64,000 nucleotides of DNA from PALSA-612 sp963704335 (GCA_963704335.1 OY969889.1:1178001-1242000); one strand, 5' to 3'. Positions 1-8,235 are shown, counted from the stretch's first letter. Numbers and translations: made by a program. The notes: generated by a model from the letters alone, not told the origin.

Positions 1-810
1 GTTCGCGGTCGACACGTTGCGCAGCCGGAAGAGGCCGAGCGGCACGAGCGGCGACTCGACGCGCGACTCGATGACGAGAAATGCACCAAGCAGCCCCGCG
101 GCCACAGCGAGTAGGCCAAGCGTGCGGGCAGTTGTCCAGCCGACCTCGTTTCCGTTCACGATTGCGTAGACGGCGATCATCAGCGCCGCCGTCACCGTCA
201 CCGCGCCGGCGATGTCGAGACGCTTCGCGGCGGTCGCTACACGCTCGCCCGGAACCAACCAGAAGGTGAGGCCGAGGACGAGGAAGCCGACGGGGACGTT
301 GACGAGGAAGATCCAGTGCCAGTTGAGGACGTCGGTGAGGATGCCGCCCAGCAGCACGCCGATCGACCCTCCACCCGAGGCGACGAAGCCGAAGATACCC
401 ATCGCTTTCGCCCGCTCTGCCGGCTCAGTGAACAGCATCATCATCAGCGACAGTGCGACCGCCGAGACGATCGCGCCGCCGACACCTTGCACCGCTCTCG
501 CGACGACGAGCATCTCCTGGCTGGTGGCCAGGCCGCACAGCGTCGAGGCGACCGTGAAGATCCCGATCCCGATCACGAACAGGCGCCGGTGGCCGAAGAT
601 GTCGCCGAACCGCCCGCCCAGCAGGAGGAAGCCGCCAAACGTGATCAGGTAGGCGTTCACGACCCACGCCAGCGACTCCTCGGAGAAACCGAGGTCCTCC
701 CGGATCGACGGCAGAGCCACTCCTACGATCGTCACGTCGAGGACGATCATCAGATCACCGAGGCAGAGCACGAGCAGTGCCAGCCAGCGTTTGCGGTTGT
801 CCATCGTCAT
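1..810 (-). CDS. MFS drug exporter, DHA2 (EmrB/QacA-like), partial at window start
   Basis: Reading leftward from an ATG at 810 (second ATG at 804) gives an open frame that runs off the window edge, so the C-terminal half is missing. The N-terminus has the DHA2 signature LDVTIVGVALP (about residues 24-34), then a loop resembling MFS motif A (GGRFGDIFGHRRLF, about 66-78) and a WHWIFLVNVP segment. These fit a 14-helix proton-driven efflux pump of the inner membrane. Only about 270 residues, covering 7-8 helices, are visible, so substrate cannot be inferred. It is divergent from the STAS gene at 889; an inverted repeat in the gap (818-881) may bind a regulator that lies outside the window. Confidence 0.85.
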   Translation of the reverse strand, partial: MTMDNRKRWLALLVLCLGDLMIVLDVTIVGVALPSIREDLGFSEESLAWVVNAYLITFGGFLLLGGRFGDIFGHRRLFVIGIGIFTVASTLCGLATSQEMLVVARAVQGVGGAIVSAVALSLMMMLFTEPAERAKAMGIFGFVASGGGSIGVLLGGILTDVLNWHWIFLVNVPVGFLVLGLTFWLVPGERVATAAKRLDIAGAVTVTAALMIAVYAIVNGNEVGWTTARTLGLLAVAAGLLGAFLVIESRVESPLVPLGLFRLRNVSTAN

Positions 811-817
811 CAGGGCG

Positions 818-881
818 TTAGACCGTCTTCTGTCCTGAAACTCATCGCCCGCGATGAGCATTCCCCTTTTGCCCGGTCTAA
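818..881. promoter_or_regulatory. Inverted-repeat half-sites in the MFS/STAS divergent gap
   Basis: TTAGACCG (818-825) and its exact reverse complement CGGTCTAA (874-881) face each other across 48 nt in the gap between the MFS gene and the STAS gene. TetR- and MarR-type regulators of MFS pumps often bind such sites, but the wide spacing is unusual and no regulator gene is visible here. An eight-base match could also occur by chance. Confidence 0.25.
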
Positions 882-888
882 ATCACCG

Positions 889-1167
889 ATGGCAGGCCCC
901 GCCGTATTCACCGTCTATGGACCGATTGCGCGGGAGGATCTGCCAGGGCTCTGCGAGAGGGTCTGCCGCGTCTTCCAGGAGAATCCCGCCGCCGACGTGC
1001 TTTGCGACGTGCGCGGAGTGGAGCCCGATGCCGTGACAGTCGACGCGCTCGCGCGGCTCCAGCTCGCTGCGCACCGAAATGGGCGGAAGGTGCGGCTCCA
1101 GAACGCGTCCTCTCAGCTCCTCGAGCTCGTGGAGTTCATGGCCCTCGACGACGTTCTACGCGCCTGA
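889..1167 (+). CDS. Small STAS-domain-like protein
   Basis: A 92-residue protein starting at ATG 889. Its order of strands and helices (FTVYGPIAREDLPGLCERV, DVLCDVRGVEPDAVTVDALARL, LQNASSQLLELVEFMALDDVL) resembles STAS domains, as in anti-sigma-factor antagonists and MlaB-like proteins. The usual phosphorylatable Ser of SpoIIAA is not obvious: the position after the DVRGV strand holds Glu-Pro-Asp. The gene ends inside the 3-prime end of the convergent sigma factor gene (12-nt overlap). A role in binding a partner protein or small ligand is inference only. Confidence 0.6.
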   Translation: MAGPAVFTVYGPIAREDLPGLCERVCRVFQENPAADVLCDVRGVEPDAVTVDALARLQLAAHRNGRKVRLQNASSQLLELVEFMALDDVLRA

Positions 1168-2142
1168 GTACTCGAGCGGCAGGCCGAAGAGCGGAAACAA
1201 CGTCTTCGTGTCGAGGAAGAACGTCATCCCGACGATCTTGCCGCCCTCGATCTCGAGCACCTGCAGTGCCCAGGGCTCATACCCTTCGCCCGTTTCACTC
1301 GGCTTGTACTGGCCAAACGCCGGTGCGCCGTTGGCAGCCTCGGTCGGGACGACCTTCGAGCCGCGGCAGCCGTTTCCGGGACCGACCCACCACGCGAAGA
1401 TGTCGTCGCGCCCGGCGAGCCACAGGTCGTATGGAGGCATCGACTGCGTGGCGTCCTCGTGGACGAGCGACGTGAGCGCCTCCATGTCGTAGCGCTCGAA
1501 GGCGTCGACGTAGCGGGCGAGCAGCTCCGCGTCTGCCTCGTCCTCGACGGCCGGTTGCGCCTCCGGGCTGAGGTTGCGCGTCTCGAGCGTGGCCCGCGCG
1601 CGTTGCAACGCGCTGTTGACGGAGGCGACGCTCGTCTCGAGCAACTCCGCGACCTCGGCTGCCTGCCAGCGCAGGACCTCGCAGAGGATCAGGACCGCGC
1701 GCTGCTTCGGCGGCAGGTTCTGGAGGGCGGCCACGAAGGCCAGCCGGATCGTCTCCCGCGCCACCGTCACCTCCGCCGGGTCGCCTTCCGGCGCGACTCG
1801 GGCGTCGGGCATCGGCTCCACCCACTCGGACTCGGGTCGCAGGTTGAGGTTGGCTACGACCGGCTCCTGGGCAGGCCCCAGATCCATCGGCATGGCGCGG
1901 CGCTTGCGAGCGTCGATCATGTCGAGGCAGACGTTCGTCGCGATGCGGTAGAGCCAGGAGCGCAGCGCGGCACGCCCCTCGAAGCGGTCGATGCCACGCC
2001 ACGCGCGAACGAAGGTCTCCTGGACAGCGTCTTCGGCGTCGAACGGCGAGCCGAGCATCCGGTAGGAGTAGCCGGTCAGCTCTCCGCGGTACTGCTCGAG
2101 GCTCTCGGCGACTGCCGGTGCCGACTGCTGCACCAGGCTCAT
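1156..2142 (-). CDS. ECF sigma factor with C-terminal SnoaL-like domain (SigG/TIGR02960 type)
   Basis: A 328-residue protein from ATG at 2142. Region 2 covers about residues 15-85, with DAEDAVQETFVRAWRG and the RSWLYRIATNVCLD promoter-melting segment. Region 4 covers about 130-190, with LPPKQRAVLILCEVLRWQAAEVAELLETSVASVNSALQRAR broken here into a helix-turn-helix. From about 205 to the end is a SnoaL-like fold (ARYVDAFERYDMEALTSLVHEDAT). This arrangement and length match the actinobacterial SigG/TIGR02960 group, which has no dedicated anti-sigma gene and is thought to be controlled through the SnoaL tail. Only 10 bp separate it from the divergent kinase-like gene at 2153. Confidence 0.9.
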   Translation of the reverse strand: MSLVQQSAPAVAESLEQYRGELTGYSYRMLGSPFDAEDAVQETFVRAWRGIDRFEGRAALRSWLYRIATNVCLDMIDARKRRAMPMDLGPAQEPVVANLNLRPESEWVEPMPDARVAPEGDPAEVTVARETIRLAFVAALQNLPPKQRAVLILCEVLRWQAAEVAELLETSVASVNSALQRARATLETRNLSPEAQPAVEDEADAELLARYVDAFERYDMEALTSLVHEDATQSMPPYDLWLAGRDDIFAWWVGPGNGCRGSKVVPTEAANGAPAFGQYKPSETGEGYEPWALQVLEIEGGKIVGMTFFLDTKTLFPLFGLPLEYSGA

Positions 2143-2152
2143 ACTACGGACC

Positions 2153-2758
2153 GTGCGTGTGCTGGCGGAGGGACGCGCCTCGGAGATCCTCGAGCTGGGC
2201 GAAGACCGCGTGCTCAGGCGCTTCAAGGCGGGCGGCAGGCCGGCACGGGAGGCTGAGATCATGGAGCACGCCCGCACGCACGGCTATCCCGTTCCGCGTG
2301 TGCTGGAAGTGCTCGACGACTCACTCGTGCTCGAGCGTGTCTACGGGGCGACGATGCTGGCAGAGCTTCGCCGGCGGCCCTGGAAGATGGCCGGTCACGC
2401 GCGAACGCTTGCCGAGCTGCACGACCGTCTCCACGAGATTCCGTTCGAGGGCGAGCGGCTGCTTCACGTCGACTTCCACCCGGACAACGTCCTGCTCTCG
2501 GCGCGCGGCCCGGTCGTCATCGACTGGGCGAACGCACGCGCGGGGAAGCCGGCGCTCGACGTCGCGATGACCTGGGTCATCTGCGCTACGAGCGGAGGCG
2601 CGATGGGCCGTCTGTTCACGAGGCTGTTCCTGCGGCACGTCGATCGACGTGCCGCCGAGGACGGGCTGCGCGCCGCGTGTGAGCTCCGCATAGCCGACCC
2701 GAACGTGACCGACGCGGAGCGTGAGCGTGTGCACCGGCTGGCTAGGATCGCGCCATGA
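2153..2758 (+). CDS. Aminoglycoside-phosphotransferase-like small kinase
   Basis: A 201-residue protein starting with GTG at 2153. The catalytic loop is HVDFHPDNVLL (D107 the likely base, N112 a metal ligand) and the second metal motif is VVIDWANA (D124). An N-terminal lobe with VLRRFKAGG may provide the ATP-binding lysine. These are hallmarks of the APH/phosphotransferase family, but the protein is shorter than resistance enzymes (about 260-300 residues) and lacks most of the C-terminal substrate lobe. The substrate is unknown. It overlaps the next gene by ATGA, so the two are probably translated together. Confidence 0.8.
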   Translation: MRVLAEGRASEILELGEDRVLRRFKAGGRPAREAEIMEHARTHGYPVPRVLEVLDDSLVLERVYGATMLAELRRRPWKMAGHARTLAELHDRLHEIPFEGERLLHVDFHPDNVLLSARGPVVIDWANARAGKPALDVAMTWVICATSGGAMGRLFTRLFLRHVDRRAAEDGLRAACELRIADPNVTDAERERVHRLARIAP

Positions 2759-3567
2759 ACGCCGGCGAGCGACGGGCCCGCTTTCGGGAGCTGCACGAGC
2801 GAGAGCAGCTGTTCGTGATGCCGAACCCATGGGACGTCGGCTCAGCGCGGATCCTCGCGGCGGCGGGTTTCGAGGCGCTCGCTACGACGAGCGCCGGTTT
2901 CGCCTGGTCCCTGGGGAAGCTCGACCAGCAGGTGACGCGCGACGAGCTCGTGGCGCACGTCGCCGACCTTTCGGCCGCGACCGACCTGCCGCTGAACGTC
3001 GATTCCGAGCGCTGCTATCCGGACGACCAGGGCGGCGTCGCGGAGACCGTGAAGCTGCTCGCCGAGGCCGGCGCGGCCGGCTGCTCGATCGAGGACTACG
3101 ACCCGGCGACGGGTGCAATCGACGACGTCGGGCTCGCCGCCGAACGGGTTGCCGCAGCCGCCGAGATCGCCCACCGTCTGGATTCTCCGATGGTGCTGAC
3201 CGGTCGCGCCGAGAACCATCTTCACGGCGTGGACGACCTCGAGGACACCATCGCACGGCTGATCGCCTACCGCGATGCCGGCGCCGACTGCGTGTACGCG
3301 CCGGGCCTCACGGCCGCTGAGCAGATCGCTGCCGTCGTAGATGCGCTGGGCGTGCCCGTGAACGTCCTCGCGCTGCCGGCCGCTCCGCCGATCGCGGAGC
3401 TCGCGAACGCCGGCGTGCGGCGCGTCTCTACCGGCGGCTTGCTGGCAGGCGTCGCGTACGGTGCGCTCCACGCCGCCTCACGGGAACTGCTCGACACGGG
3501 CACGTCCGCCTACGCCGCGGGCTTCATCCCGCGCGACGTGCTGCACGATGCCCTCGGCTCCGGTTAG
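2755..3567 (+). CDS. Isocitrate lyase/PEP mutase superfamily protein
   Basis: A 270-residue TIM-barrel protein of the isocitrate lyase/phosphoenolpyruvate mutase superfamily. It opens with FVMPNPWDVGSARILAAAGF, has the metal-site strand LPLNVDSERCY (D83) and SIEDYDP. It lacks the KKCGH loop of true isocitrate lyases and methylisocitrate lyases, so glyoxylate-cycle function is unlikely. Close relatives act on or near C-C or P-C bonds of small oxo-acids, including carboxyvinyl-carboxyphosphonate-type enzymes, but the exact substrate cannot be read. It follows the kinase-like gene with a 4-nt overlap. Confidence 0.8.
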   Translation: MNAGERRARFRELHEREQLFVMPNPWDVGSARILAAAGFEALATTSAGFAWSLGKLDQQVTRDELVAHVADLSAATDLPLNVDSERCYPDDQGGVAETVKLLAEAGAAGCSIEDYDPATGAIDDVGLAAERVAAAAEIAHRLDSPMVLTGRAENHLHGVDDLEDTIARLIAYRDAGADCVYAPGLTAAEQIAAVVDALGVPVNVLALPAAPPIAELANAGVRRVSTGGLLAGVAYGALHAASRELLDTGTSAYAAGFIPRDVLHDALGSG

Positions 3568-4209
3568 CTAGTGGCCCGTCGAGGAGAAGTGCATCCAGTC
3601 CTTGACGCTGGACCAGTCGCCGCCCCAGCCCCAGCCGATGGCCTTGAACGCCCGCTCGACGCCAGGCGTCACCATCCCCTTGCGTAGCCGAGTGCGGTCG
3701 ATATAGGGCCTCGCGTCGGCGTGGTAGCTGACGCCGCAGCCGACATAGGGGTTCTCGCGCGGGTTGAGGTCAACGGCCAGTCCGTACGCGTGCATCGACC
3801 AGTTGCTCGACGGCTTCGATCCGGGACAGGGCGAAGCGGCCGGTGGACGGCAGTGGAAGGAGCCGCTCGTGTCGCGCGGCTCGGGACCGGCGCCGTACTG
3901 GTCGTCGAAGCGCATGTGGCGGATGGGGAACTTCAGCTGGTACAGGCGGCGGAAGACACCGACCAGCGGGCGGGCGAAGCCCTCGTTGACGACGAGCTGA
4001 CCGGTCGTCACCTTCCCGTCCCACCCGTAGTGCCTGACCGTGAGCAGGCGCAGATCCGAGAGCGGCACCGGGCAGCCTGGACGCCAGAAGCCGTCCCGAA
4101 GCTGCTCCTGCATCGGCGCCGGGATCTTCATGGCGAAGCCGGCATAGCCGGGATCGGCCGCGGGGCTCTGGAAGGCGAGCGGCAGGAGCAGGAGTGCGAG
4201 CAGTTTCAT
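3568..4209 (-). CDS. Secreted M15-family peptidase (D-Ala-D-Ala carboxypeptidase-like)
   Basis: A 213-residue protein from ATG 4209 with a short hydrophobic signal sequence (LLALLLLPLAFQSPAAD). Zinc-site motifs are visible: SMHAYGLAVDLNP supplies the first His and Asp, and the C-terminal DWMHF supplies the last His, as in M15 enzymes (SxHxxGxAxD and WxH). FDDQYGAGPEPRDTSGSFHC precedes the active site and contains a cysteine, probably disulfide-bonded with Cys in SPCPG. It likely trims peptidoglycan stem peptides outside the membrane. It overlaps the upstream pterin dehydratase gene by 4 nt. Confidence 0.85.
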   Translation of the reverse strand: MKLLALLLLPLAFQSPAADPGYAGFAMKIPAPMQEQLRDGFWRPGCPVPLSDLRLLTVRHYGWDGKVTTGQLVVNEGFARPLVGVFRRLYQLKFPIRHMRFDDQYGAGPEPRDTSGSFHCRPPAASPCPGSKPSSNWSMHAYGLAVDLNPRENPYVGCGVSYHADARPYIDRTRLRKGMVTPGVERAFKAIGWGWGGDWSSVKDWMHFSSTGH

Positions 4210-4451
4210 CCCTCGAGTGCGTCCGTCTTCGCAGCCAACTCGCGGTCGCGGTCTGTGACGCCGCCGGCCGTGTGCGTCCACCAGCGCAGCGTGACGCGGT
4301 CGTAGCGGACGGCGATGTCCGGATGGTGGTTCTCGGCCTCCGCCAGCTCGGCGACGCGGTTCACGAACGCCATCGCAGCGGCGAAGTCTCCGAAACGGAG
4401 CTCCCGCTCGAGCGCGCCGTCGATTTCGCTCCAGCCGTTGGGCGATTCCAC
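4206..4451 (-). CDS. Pterin-4a-carbinolamine dehydratase (PCD/DCoH family)
   Basis: An 81-residue protein starting at GTG 4451. It carries the family signature AENHHPDIAVRYDRV (double His and Pro essential for dehydrating 4a-hydroxytetrahydropterin) and ends in TLRWWTHTAGGVTDRDRELA, typical of the fold. Family length is about 95-105 residues, so the N-terminal helix is slightly short. No in-frame ATG gives a better start; frames further upstream run antisense to the aminotransferase gene. No phenylalanine hydroxylase is visible nearby, so it may serve pterin recycling or molybdopterin-related chemistry. Confidence 0.85.
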   Translation of the reverse strand: MESPNGWSEIDGALERELRFGDFAAAMAFVNRVAELAEAENHHPDIAVRYDRVTLRWWTHTAGGVTDRDRELAAKTDALEG

Positions 4452-4481
4452 CTCTCGAGTATGCCGCGCTAGGCTCAGCGC

Positions 4482-5861
4482 ATGGCGGGCTTCAGCGTCG
4501 CCGAGCTTCTGGAGCGGCATTCGGGCGAGGAGCTGGAGCTTCACGCGCGAGTCGTCAATCCGCAGTTCGTGCGCATGCTGCGCGCGATCGGCTTCGACCG
4601 CCGCTGGGCACGCGCCGAGGGCGCGCATCTCTACGACGCCGACGGCAACCGCTATCTCGACTGGCTCGGCGGCTTCGGGATGTACAACGTCGGCCGCAAC
4701 AACGCGCAGGTGAAGGCGGCGCTCCGGGAAGCGCTCGATCTCGACACGCCCGGGAAGCTCGCGCTCGGCGTCAACCCGCTGGGGGCGATCCTCGCCGACG
4801 AGCTGTTGCGGCGGGCGCCTGCGAGCCTCGGGCGCGTGCTCTTCTCGAGCTCCGGCGCGGAAGCGATCGAGGCGGCGATCAAGATCGGGCGCGCGGCGAC
4901 GGGCCGCTCGCGCGTCGTCTCCGTCGAGCGCGGCTTCCACGGGCTGACGCTCGCCGCGCTGTCCGCATCCGGCGACCCGGCATTCACGGAGCGCTTCCAG
5001 CCGCTGCTGCCCGGGTTCACACGTGTCCCGTTCGGCGACCTGGATGCCCTCGAGACCGTGCTGCGCACCGAGGACGTGGCGCTGTTCGTCGTGGAGCCGG
5101 TCGTCGGCCACGGCGTCTTCTTGCCCGCTCCGGGCTACCTCGAGGGCGCCCAGGAGCTGTGCCGCCGCTACGGCACGCTCTTCTGCGTCGACGAGGTGCA
5201 GACGGGGCTCGGACGCACCGGCAAGCTCTTCGCGCTCGAGCACTGGGGGCTCGAGCCGGACATCGTCACGCTCGCCAAGTCGCTGTCCGGCGGCTACGTG
5301 CCGGTCGGCGCGACGCTGTTTCGAGCCGGGGTGTTCGACGCAGTCTTCGACTCGCTGGAGCACTCCCTGAGCCACGGGTCGACGTTCCAGCCCAACGATC
5401 TCGCGATGGTGGCCGGCCTGGCGACGCTGCACGAGCTCGAGTCGCAGGAGCTCGTGGAGCGTTCGGCGCGGATGGGCGAGGAGCTGCTCGCCCGCACGCT
5501 GCCGCTCGTCGAGCGCTACGACGTCGTCAAGGACGTGCGAGGGCTCGGCCTCATGTGGGCGATCGAGCTGGGGGAGCCAGACGAAGGGGGGAGGACGACC
5601 TACCGGCTGCTGGAGCGGATGCAGCCGGCGCTCTTCTCGCAGCTCGTCGTCGTGCCCCTCTTCACCGACCACCGCGTCTTGAGCCAGGTCGCGGGCCACG
5701 GACTGAACGTGATCAAGGGGCTGCCGCCGCTCGTCCTCTCGGAGGAGGACGTCGACTGGTTCGTGGAGGCGCTCGACGCCACCCTCGCCGCGGCGCAGAA
5801 GCTGCCGCGGGCGACCGCGCGGTTCGCGTTTCGCGCCGCCCGGGCCGGCGTCCGACGCTAG
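4482..5861 (+). CDS. Class III PLP-dependent aminotransferase
   Basis: A 459-residue protein with all class III landmarks: DADGNRYLDWLGGFG near the N-terminus, SSSGAEAIEAAIKIGR (phosphate binding), the FCVDEVQTGLGRTG strand with Asp237, and the PLP lysine K266 in TLAKSLSGGYVPVG. A threonine in GSTFQPNDLA matches the phosphate contact from the partner subunit. The family includes acetylornithine, GABA, 4-aminobutyrate and beta-alanine transaminases; nothing here fixes the donor. The gene stands alone; its 3-prime end is followed after 13 nt by a RAYT-related repeat. Confidence 0.88.
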   Translation: MAGFSVAELLERHSGEELELHARVVNPQFVRMLRAIGFDRRWARAEGAHLYDADGNRYLDWLGGFGMYNVGRNNAQVKAALREALDLDTPGKLALGVNPLGAILADELLRRAPASLGRVLFSSSGAEAIEAAIKIGRAATGRSRVVSVERGFHGLTLAALSASGDPAFTERFQPLLPGFTRVPFGDLDALETVLRTEDVALFVVEPVVGHGVFLPAPGYLEGAQELCRRYGTLFCVDEVQTGLGRTGKLFALEHWGLEPDIVTLAKSLSGGYVPVGATLFRAGVFDAVFDSLEHSLSHGSTFQPNDLAMVAGLATLHELESQELVERSARMGEELLARTLPLVERYDVVKDVRGLGLMWAIELGEPDEGGRTTYRLLERMQPALFSQLVVVPLFTDHRVLSQVAGHGLNVIKGLPPLVLSEEDVDWFVEALDATLAAAQKLPRATARFAFRAARAGVRR

Positions 5862-5874
5862 CGCTCCTAGTACT

Positions 5875-6059
5875 GGTGTCAGACACCGCCTCGACGCGGC
5901 ATCCCTGCAGTCCGGCGGGGCCGTGTCCGCCGACGGCGATCGCTCAGCGCCACCGCGAGGAAATTCGCCTGCACATGGCCGCCTTACGGCCTGTGCATGA
6001 ATTGGCACAGAATCGGCACACACTCGACCTAACCGAAATCGGTGTCTGACACCGGCGTT
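5875..6059. repeat. Non-autonomous RAYT-related element (MITE/REP-like)
   Basis: A 185-bp stretch bounded by GGTGTCAGACACC (5875-5887) and its reverse complement GGTGTCTGACACC (6041-6053). The last 63 bp (5997-6059) match 51071-51133, the right end of the RAYT element, with only two differences. The interior contains no transposase. An internal hairpin CTGTGC/GCACAG (5991-6006) is also present. It fills the gap between the aminotransferase and the ABC permease, and looks like a deletion derivative mobilised in trans by a RAYT. Confidence 0.85.
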
Positions 6060-6063
6060 ACAC

Positions 6064-6819
6064 CTAGCCCTCCTGGGGCTCCCACCGGAAGCGCCGCACC
6101 GTCACGACGAGGCCGAAGAGGCCCCACGCCGCTACGACGCCGACGTCTGTCCAGTTGTCCCAGATCTGCTCGTTGAGCAGGACGATGTCTCGCATCAGGT
6201 GGATGAAATACGTCAGGGGCAGAAGGTTGGCAATGGCCTCGAGCACGGGCGGATACGCCTGCGGCGTCCAGAACGAGCCGGCCAGGAAGGCCATCGGCAG
6301 GTAGACGACGTTTACGACGGCCGAAGCACCCTCGCTCGACCGTATGACGGTCGTCAGCGCGACGCCGAGCGCGGCGAAAGCGACGGCACCGAGCAGCAAC
6401 GCCAGAGCGAGCGAGATCCAGCGCTCCGGATAGGGCACGTCGAACATGAGGTTTGCGAGCACGAGCAGCGCGACCACCTCGATCGCGAAGACGACGATCG
6501 TCGACGCCAGCGTCGCGAGCACGTACGCCCACGCGGGAAGAGGGGTCCCCCGCAGCCGCTTGAGAATGCCCGCCTCTCGTCGGAGGACGAGGACGATCGC
6601 CAGCCCTGCGAAGGCAGTGGCCGCGACGCCGTAGCCGAGAACGCCCGCGAGCAGGTACTCCGAGCCGGTGACGCCCTCCGCCTCGATCTCGTCGTCGCCG
6701 TAGACCGAGCCGAGCAGCACGTAGATGAGCAGCGGGAAGATGAACGTGAAGAACGCGAGCTCGTGGCTTCGCCAGTACAGCCGCTGCTCGGCGCGAAACT
6801 GATGTAGGAGCAGGCTCAC
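6064..6819 (-). CDS. ABC-2 type exporter permease
   Basis: A 251-residue membrane protein with about six hydrophobic segments: an N-terminal cytoplasmic amphipathic stretch (HQFRAEQRLYWRSHE), then FFTFIFPLLIYVLLGSVYG, the cytoplasmic loop LKRLRGTPLPAWAY typical of ABC-2 permeases, and LPLTYFIHLMRDI near the C-terminus. It partners the ATPase encoded immediately upstream (4-nt overlap) to form an exporter. Substrate is unknown; drugs, lipids and cell-surface polymers are all possible. The PadR-type regulator on the other side of the promoter suggests induction by a small compound. Confidence 0.88.
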   Translation of the reverse strand: MSLLLHQFRAEQRLYWRSHELAFFTFIFPLLIYVLLGSVYGDDEIEAEGVTGSEYLLAGVLGYGVAATAFAGLAIVLVLRREAGILKRLRGTPLPAWAYVLATLASTIVVFAIEVVALLVLANLMFDVPYPERWISLALALLLGAVAFAALGVALTTVIRSSEGASAVVNVVYLPMAFLAGSFWTPQAYPPVLEAIANLLPLTYFIHLMRDIVLLNEQIWDNWTDVGVVAAWGLFGLVVTVRRFRWEPQEG

Positions 6820-7661
6820 TCGTCTCCTCCGGTGAGATCGAGGTAGATGTCCTCGAGCGACGGCTTCAGCACCTGCAGCCCCTCCAGCTCGACGCCCGAC
6901 GCGAGCGCCTCGCCTGTCAGCTCGTGCAGCGTCTGCGTGGGCTCGTCCGTCTGAACGACGACCTCCCGGCCGTTCCGCCGGTAGCGGATCTCCGTCGCGG
7001 ATTGGCGGCTCGTCAGCTCGCGCGGCGTGCCCAGCGCGACGATCTCGCCCTTCCGCAGCACCGCCACTCGGTCGGCGAGCTGCTCGGCCTCGTCGAGATA
7101 GTGCGTCGTGAGCAGCACGGTCTTTCCCAGCTCACGGAGCGAGCGGATCATCTCCCAGGCGGCTCGCCGCGCTGCGGGATCGAAGCCGGTCGTCGGCTCG
7201 TCGAGGAAGAGGATCTCCGGGTCGCCGATCAGGCCGAGGGCGAGATCGAGGCGACGTTGCTGGCCTCCCGAGAGCGTCTTTACGCGGCTCAGGCGCTTCT
7301 CGGCGAGACCAACGAGGTCGATCACGTCGTCGACATCGCGTGGGGCCGTGAAGTAGCCCGCGAACAACGCAACGTGCTCGCGGACGGAGAGGTTCGGGTA
7401 CATCGCCGAGGACTGGAGCACGATGCCGACGCGCTCGCGCCAGCTCTCGTCCGCGCGCTGCGGGTCGATGCCGAGCACGCTCACATCTCCTCCGTCGCGC
7501 TTCCGGTAGGCCTCGAGAATCTCGACGATGGTCGTCTTCCCGGCGCCGTTCGGCCCAAGCAGGCCGAACACCTCGCCCTCTGCGATCTCGAAGCTCACGC
7601 CGCGTACGGCCTCGAGGCCGTTGTACGCCTTCCGCAGATCGCTGACCGTTACCGCTGCCAT
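6816..7661 (-). CDS. ABC-2 exporter ATP-binding subunit
   Basis: A 281-residue ATPase from ATG 7661. Walker A GLLGPNGAGKTT, Q-loop VGIVLQSSAMYP, signature LSGGQQRRLDLA, Walker B EILFLDEPTTGFD and the switch His in LLTTHYLDEAE are all intact. The C-terminal 70 residues form the small domain seen in DrrA- and CcmA-like exporters. It is co-transcribed with the permease at 6064. The start codon is 24 nt from an imperfect AT-rich region and close to the palindrome at 7687-7703 shared with the divergent PadR gene, which probably represses this operon. Confidence 0.92.
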   Translation of the reverse strand: MAAVTVSDLRKAYNGLEAVRGVSFEIAEGEVFGLLGPNGAGKTTIVEILEAYRKRDGGDVSVLGIDPQRADESWRERVGIVLQSSAMYPNLSVREHVALFAGYFTAPRDVDDVIDLVGLAEKRLSRVKTLSGGQQRRLDLALGLIGDPEILFLDEPTTGFDPAARRAAWEMIRSLRELGKTVLLTTHYLDEAEQLADRVAVLRKGEIVALGTPRELTSRQSATEIRYRRNGREVVVQTDEPTQTLHELTGEALASGVELEGLQVLKPSLEDIYLDLTGGDE

Positions 7662-7686
7662 TGTTATATCTGGCAGATACGATACG

Positions 7687-7703
7687 ATATCTCTAGAAGA
7701 TAT
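7687..7703. promoter_or_regulatory. Palindromic PadR-type operator
   Basis: ATATCT-CTAGA-AGATAT is a perfect 6+5+6 inverted repeat lying in the 40-bp AT-rich gap between the divergent ABC ATPase gene and the PadR gene, and it reaches the PadR start codon at 7702. PadR repressors typically bind ATAT-containing dyads beside their own promoter. A weaker related motif, TATATCT/AGATAC, lies at 7664-7680. Confidence 0.65.
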
Positions 7704-8235
7704 GTCAAGTCTCTCGGCAACCGCGACAATCATCCTCGGCTTTCTCCACTTCGCGCCGCGCAGCGGCTACGACATCAAGCAGTCGGTCGAGATCTCGACG
7801 CGGTTCTTCTGGGGCGCCAGCTACGGCCAGATCTATCCCGAGCTTCGCCGTCTAGAACAGGCCGGGCTCGTGCGCGTGGTGGCAGAAGGCGGTCGCCGCC
7901 GTAAGACGTACGGCCTCACAGCGGCCGGCAAGCGCGCCTTCGACGAGTGGTTTCGAGGCGACGGCGACCTGCTCCAGTTCCGAGACGAGGGCATGCTCCG
8001 TCTGTTCTTCTCCGACTTCACGGATGAGGAGGTCGCCCTCGCCAACGTCCGCCGGATGCGTGAGCGGCGAGAGGAGGTCCTCTCGTTCCTGCGCACCGAG
8101 ATTCAGCCCCGCGCGCAAGAGGATGTCGAGCTCGGCTATCGCTTTCCGCCGCGCGCGCTCGAGTTCGGCATCGCGTGGCTGGAAGCGCAGGCCGCCTGGC
8201 TCAAGGAGCTCGAGTCAGAGCTCGATAACGGCTAG
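7702..8235 (+). CDS. PadR-family transcriptional regulator
   Basis: A 177-residue protein starting at ATG 7702. Residues 1-80 form a PadR winged helix: ILGFLHFAPRSGYDIKQSVE, GQIYPELRRLEQAGLV and RRRKTYGLTAAGKRAFDEW. The C-terminal half is a helical dimerisation domain with REEVLSFLRTEIQPRAQED, as in two-domain (Vir-like) PadR proteins. The divergent ABC exporter and the palindromic operator in between suggest it represses the exporter and itself until a ligand binds. Its 3-prime end overlaps the convergent phosphatase gene by 21 nt. Confidence 0.9.
   Translation: MSSLSATATIILGFLHFAPRSGYDIKQSVEISTRFFWGASYGQIYPELRRLEQAGLVRVVAEGGRRRKTYGLTAAGKRAFDEWFRGDGDLLQFRDEGMLRLFFSDFTDEEVALANVRRMRERREEVLSFLRTEIQPRAQEDVELGYRFPPRALEFGIAWLEAQAAWLKELESELDNG

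Noticed and set aside
2755..3567. True isocitrate lyase
   Set aside because: The KKCGH catalytic loop is missing and the protein is too short (270 residues).
4206..6023. 605-codon minus-strand frame that starts in the RAYT-like repeat
   Set aside because: Only its last 81 codons (pterin dehydratase) are homologous; the rest is antisense to the aminotransferase gene.
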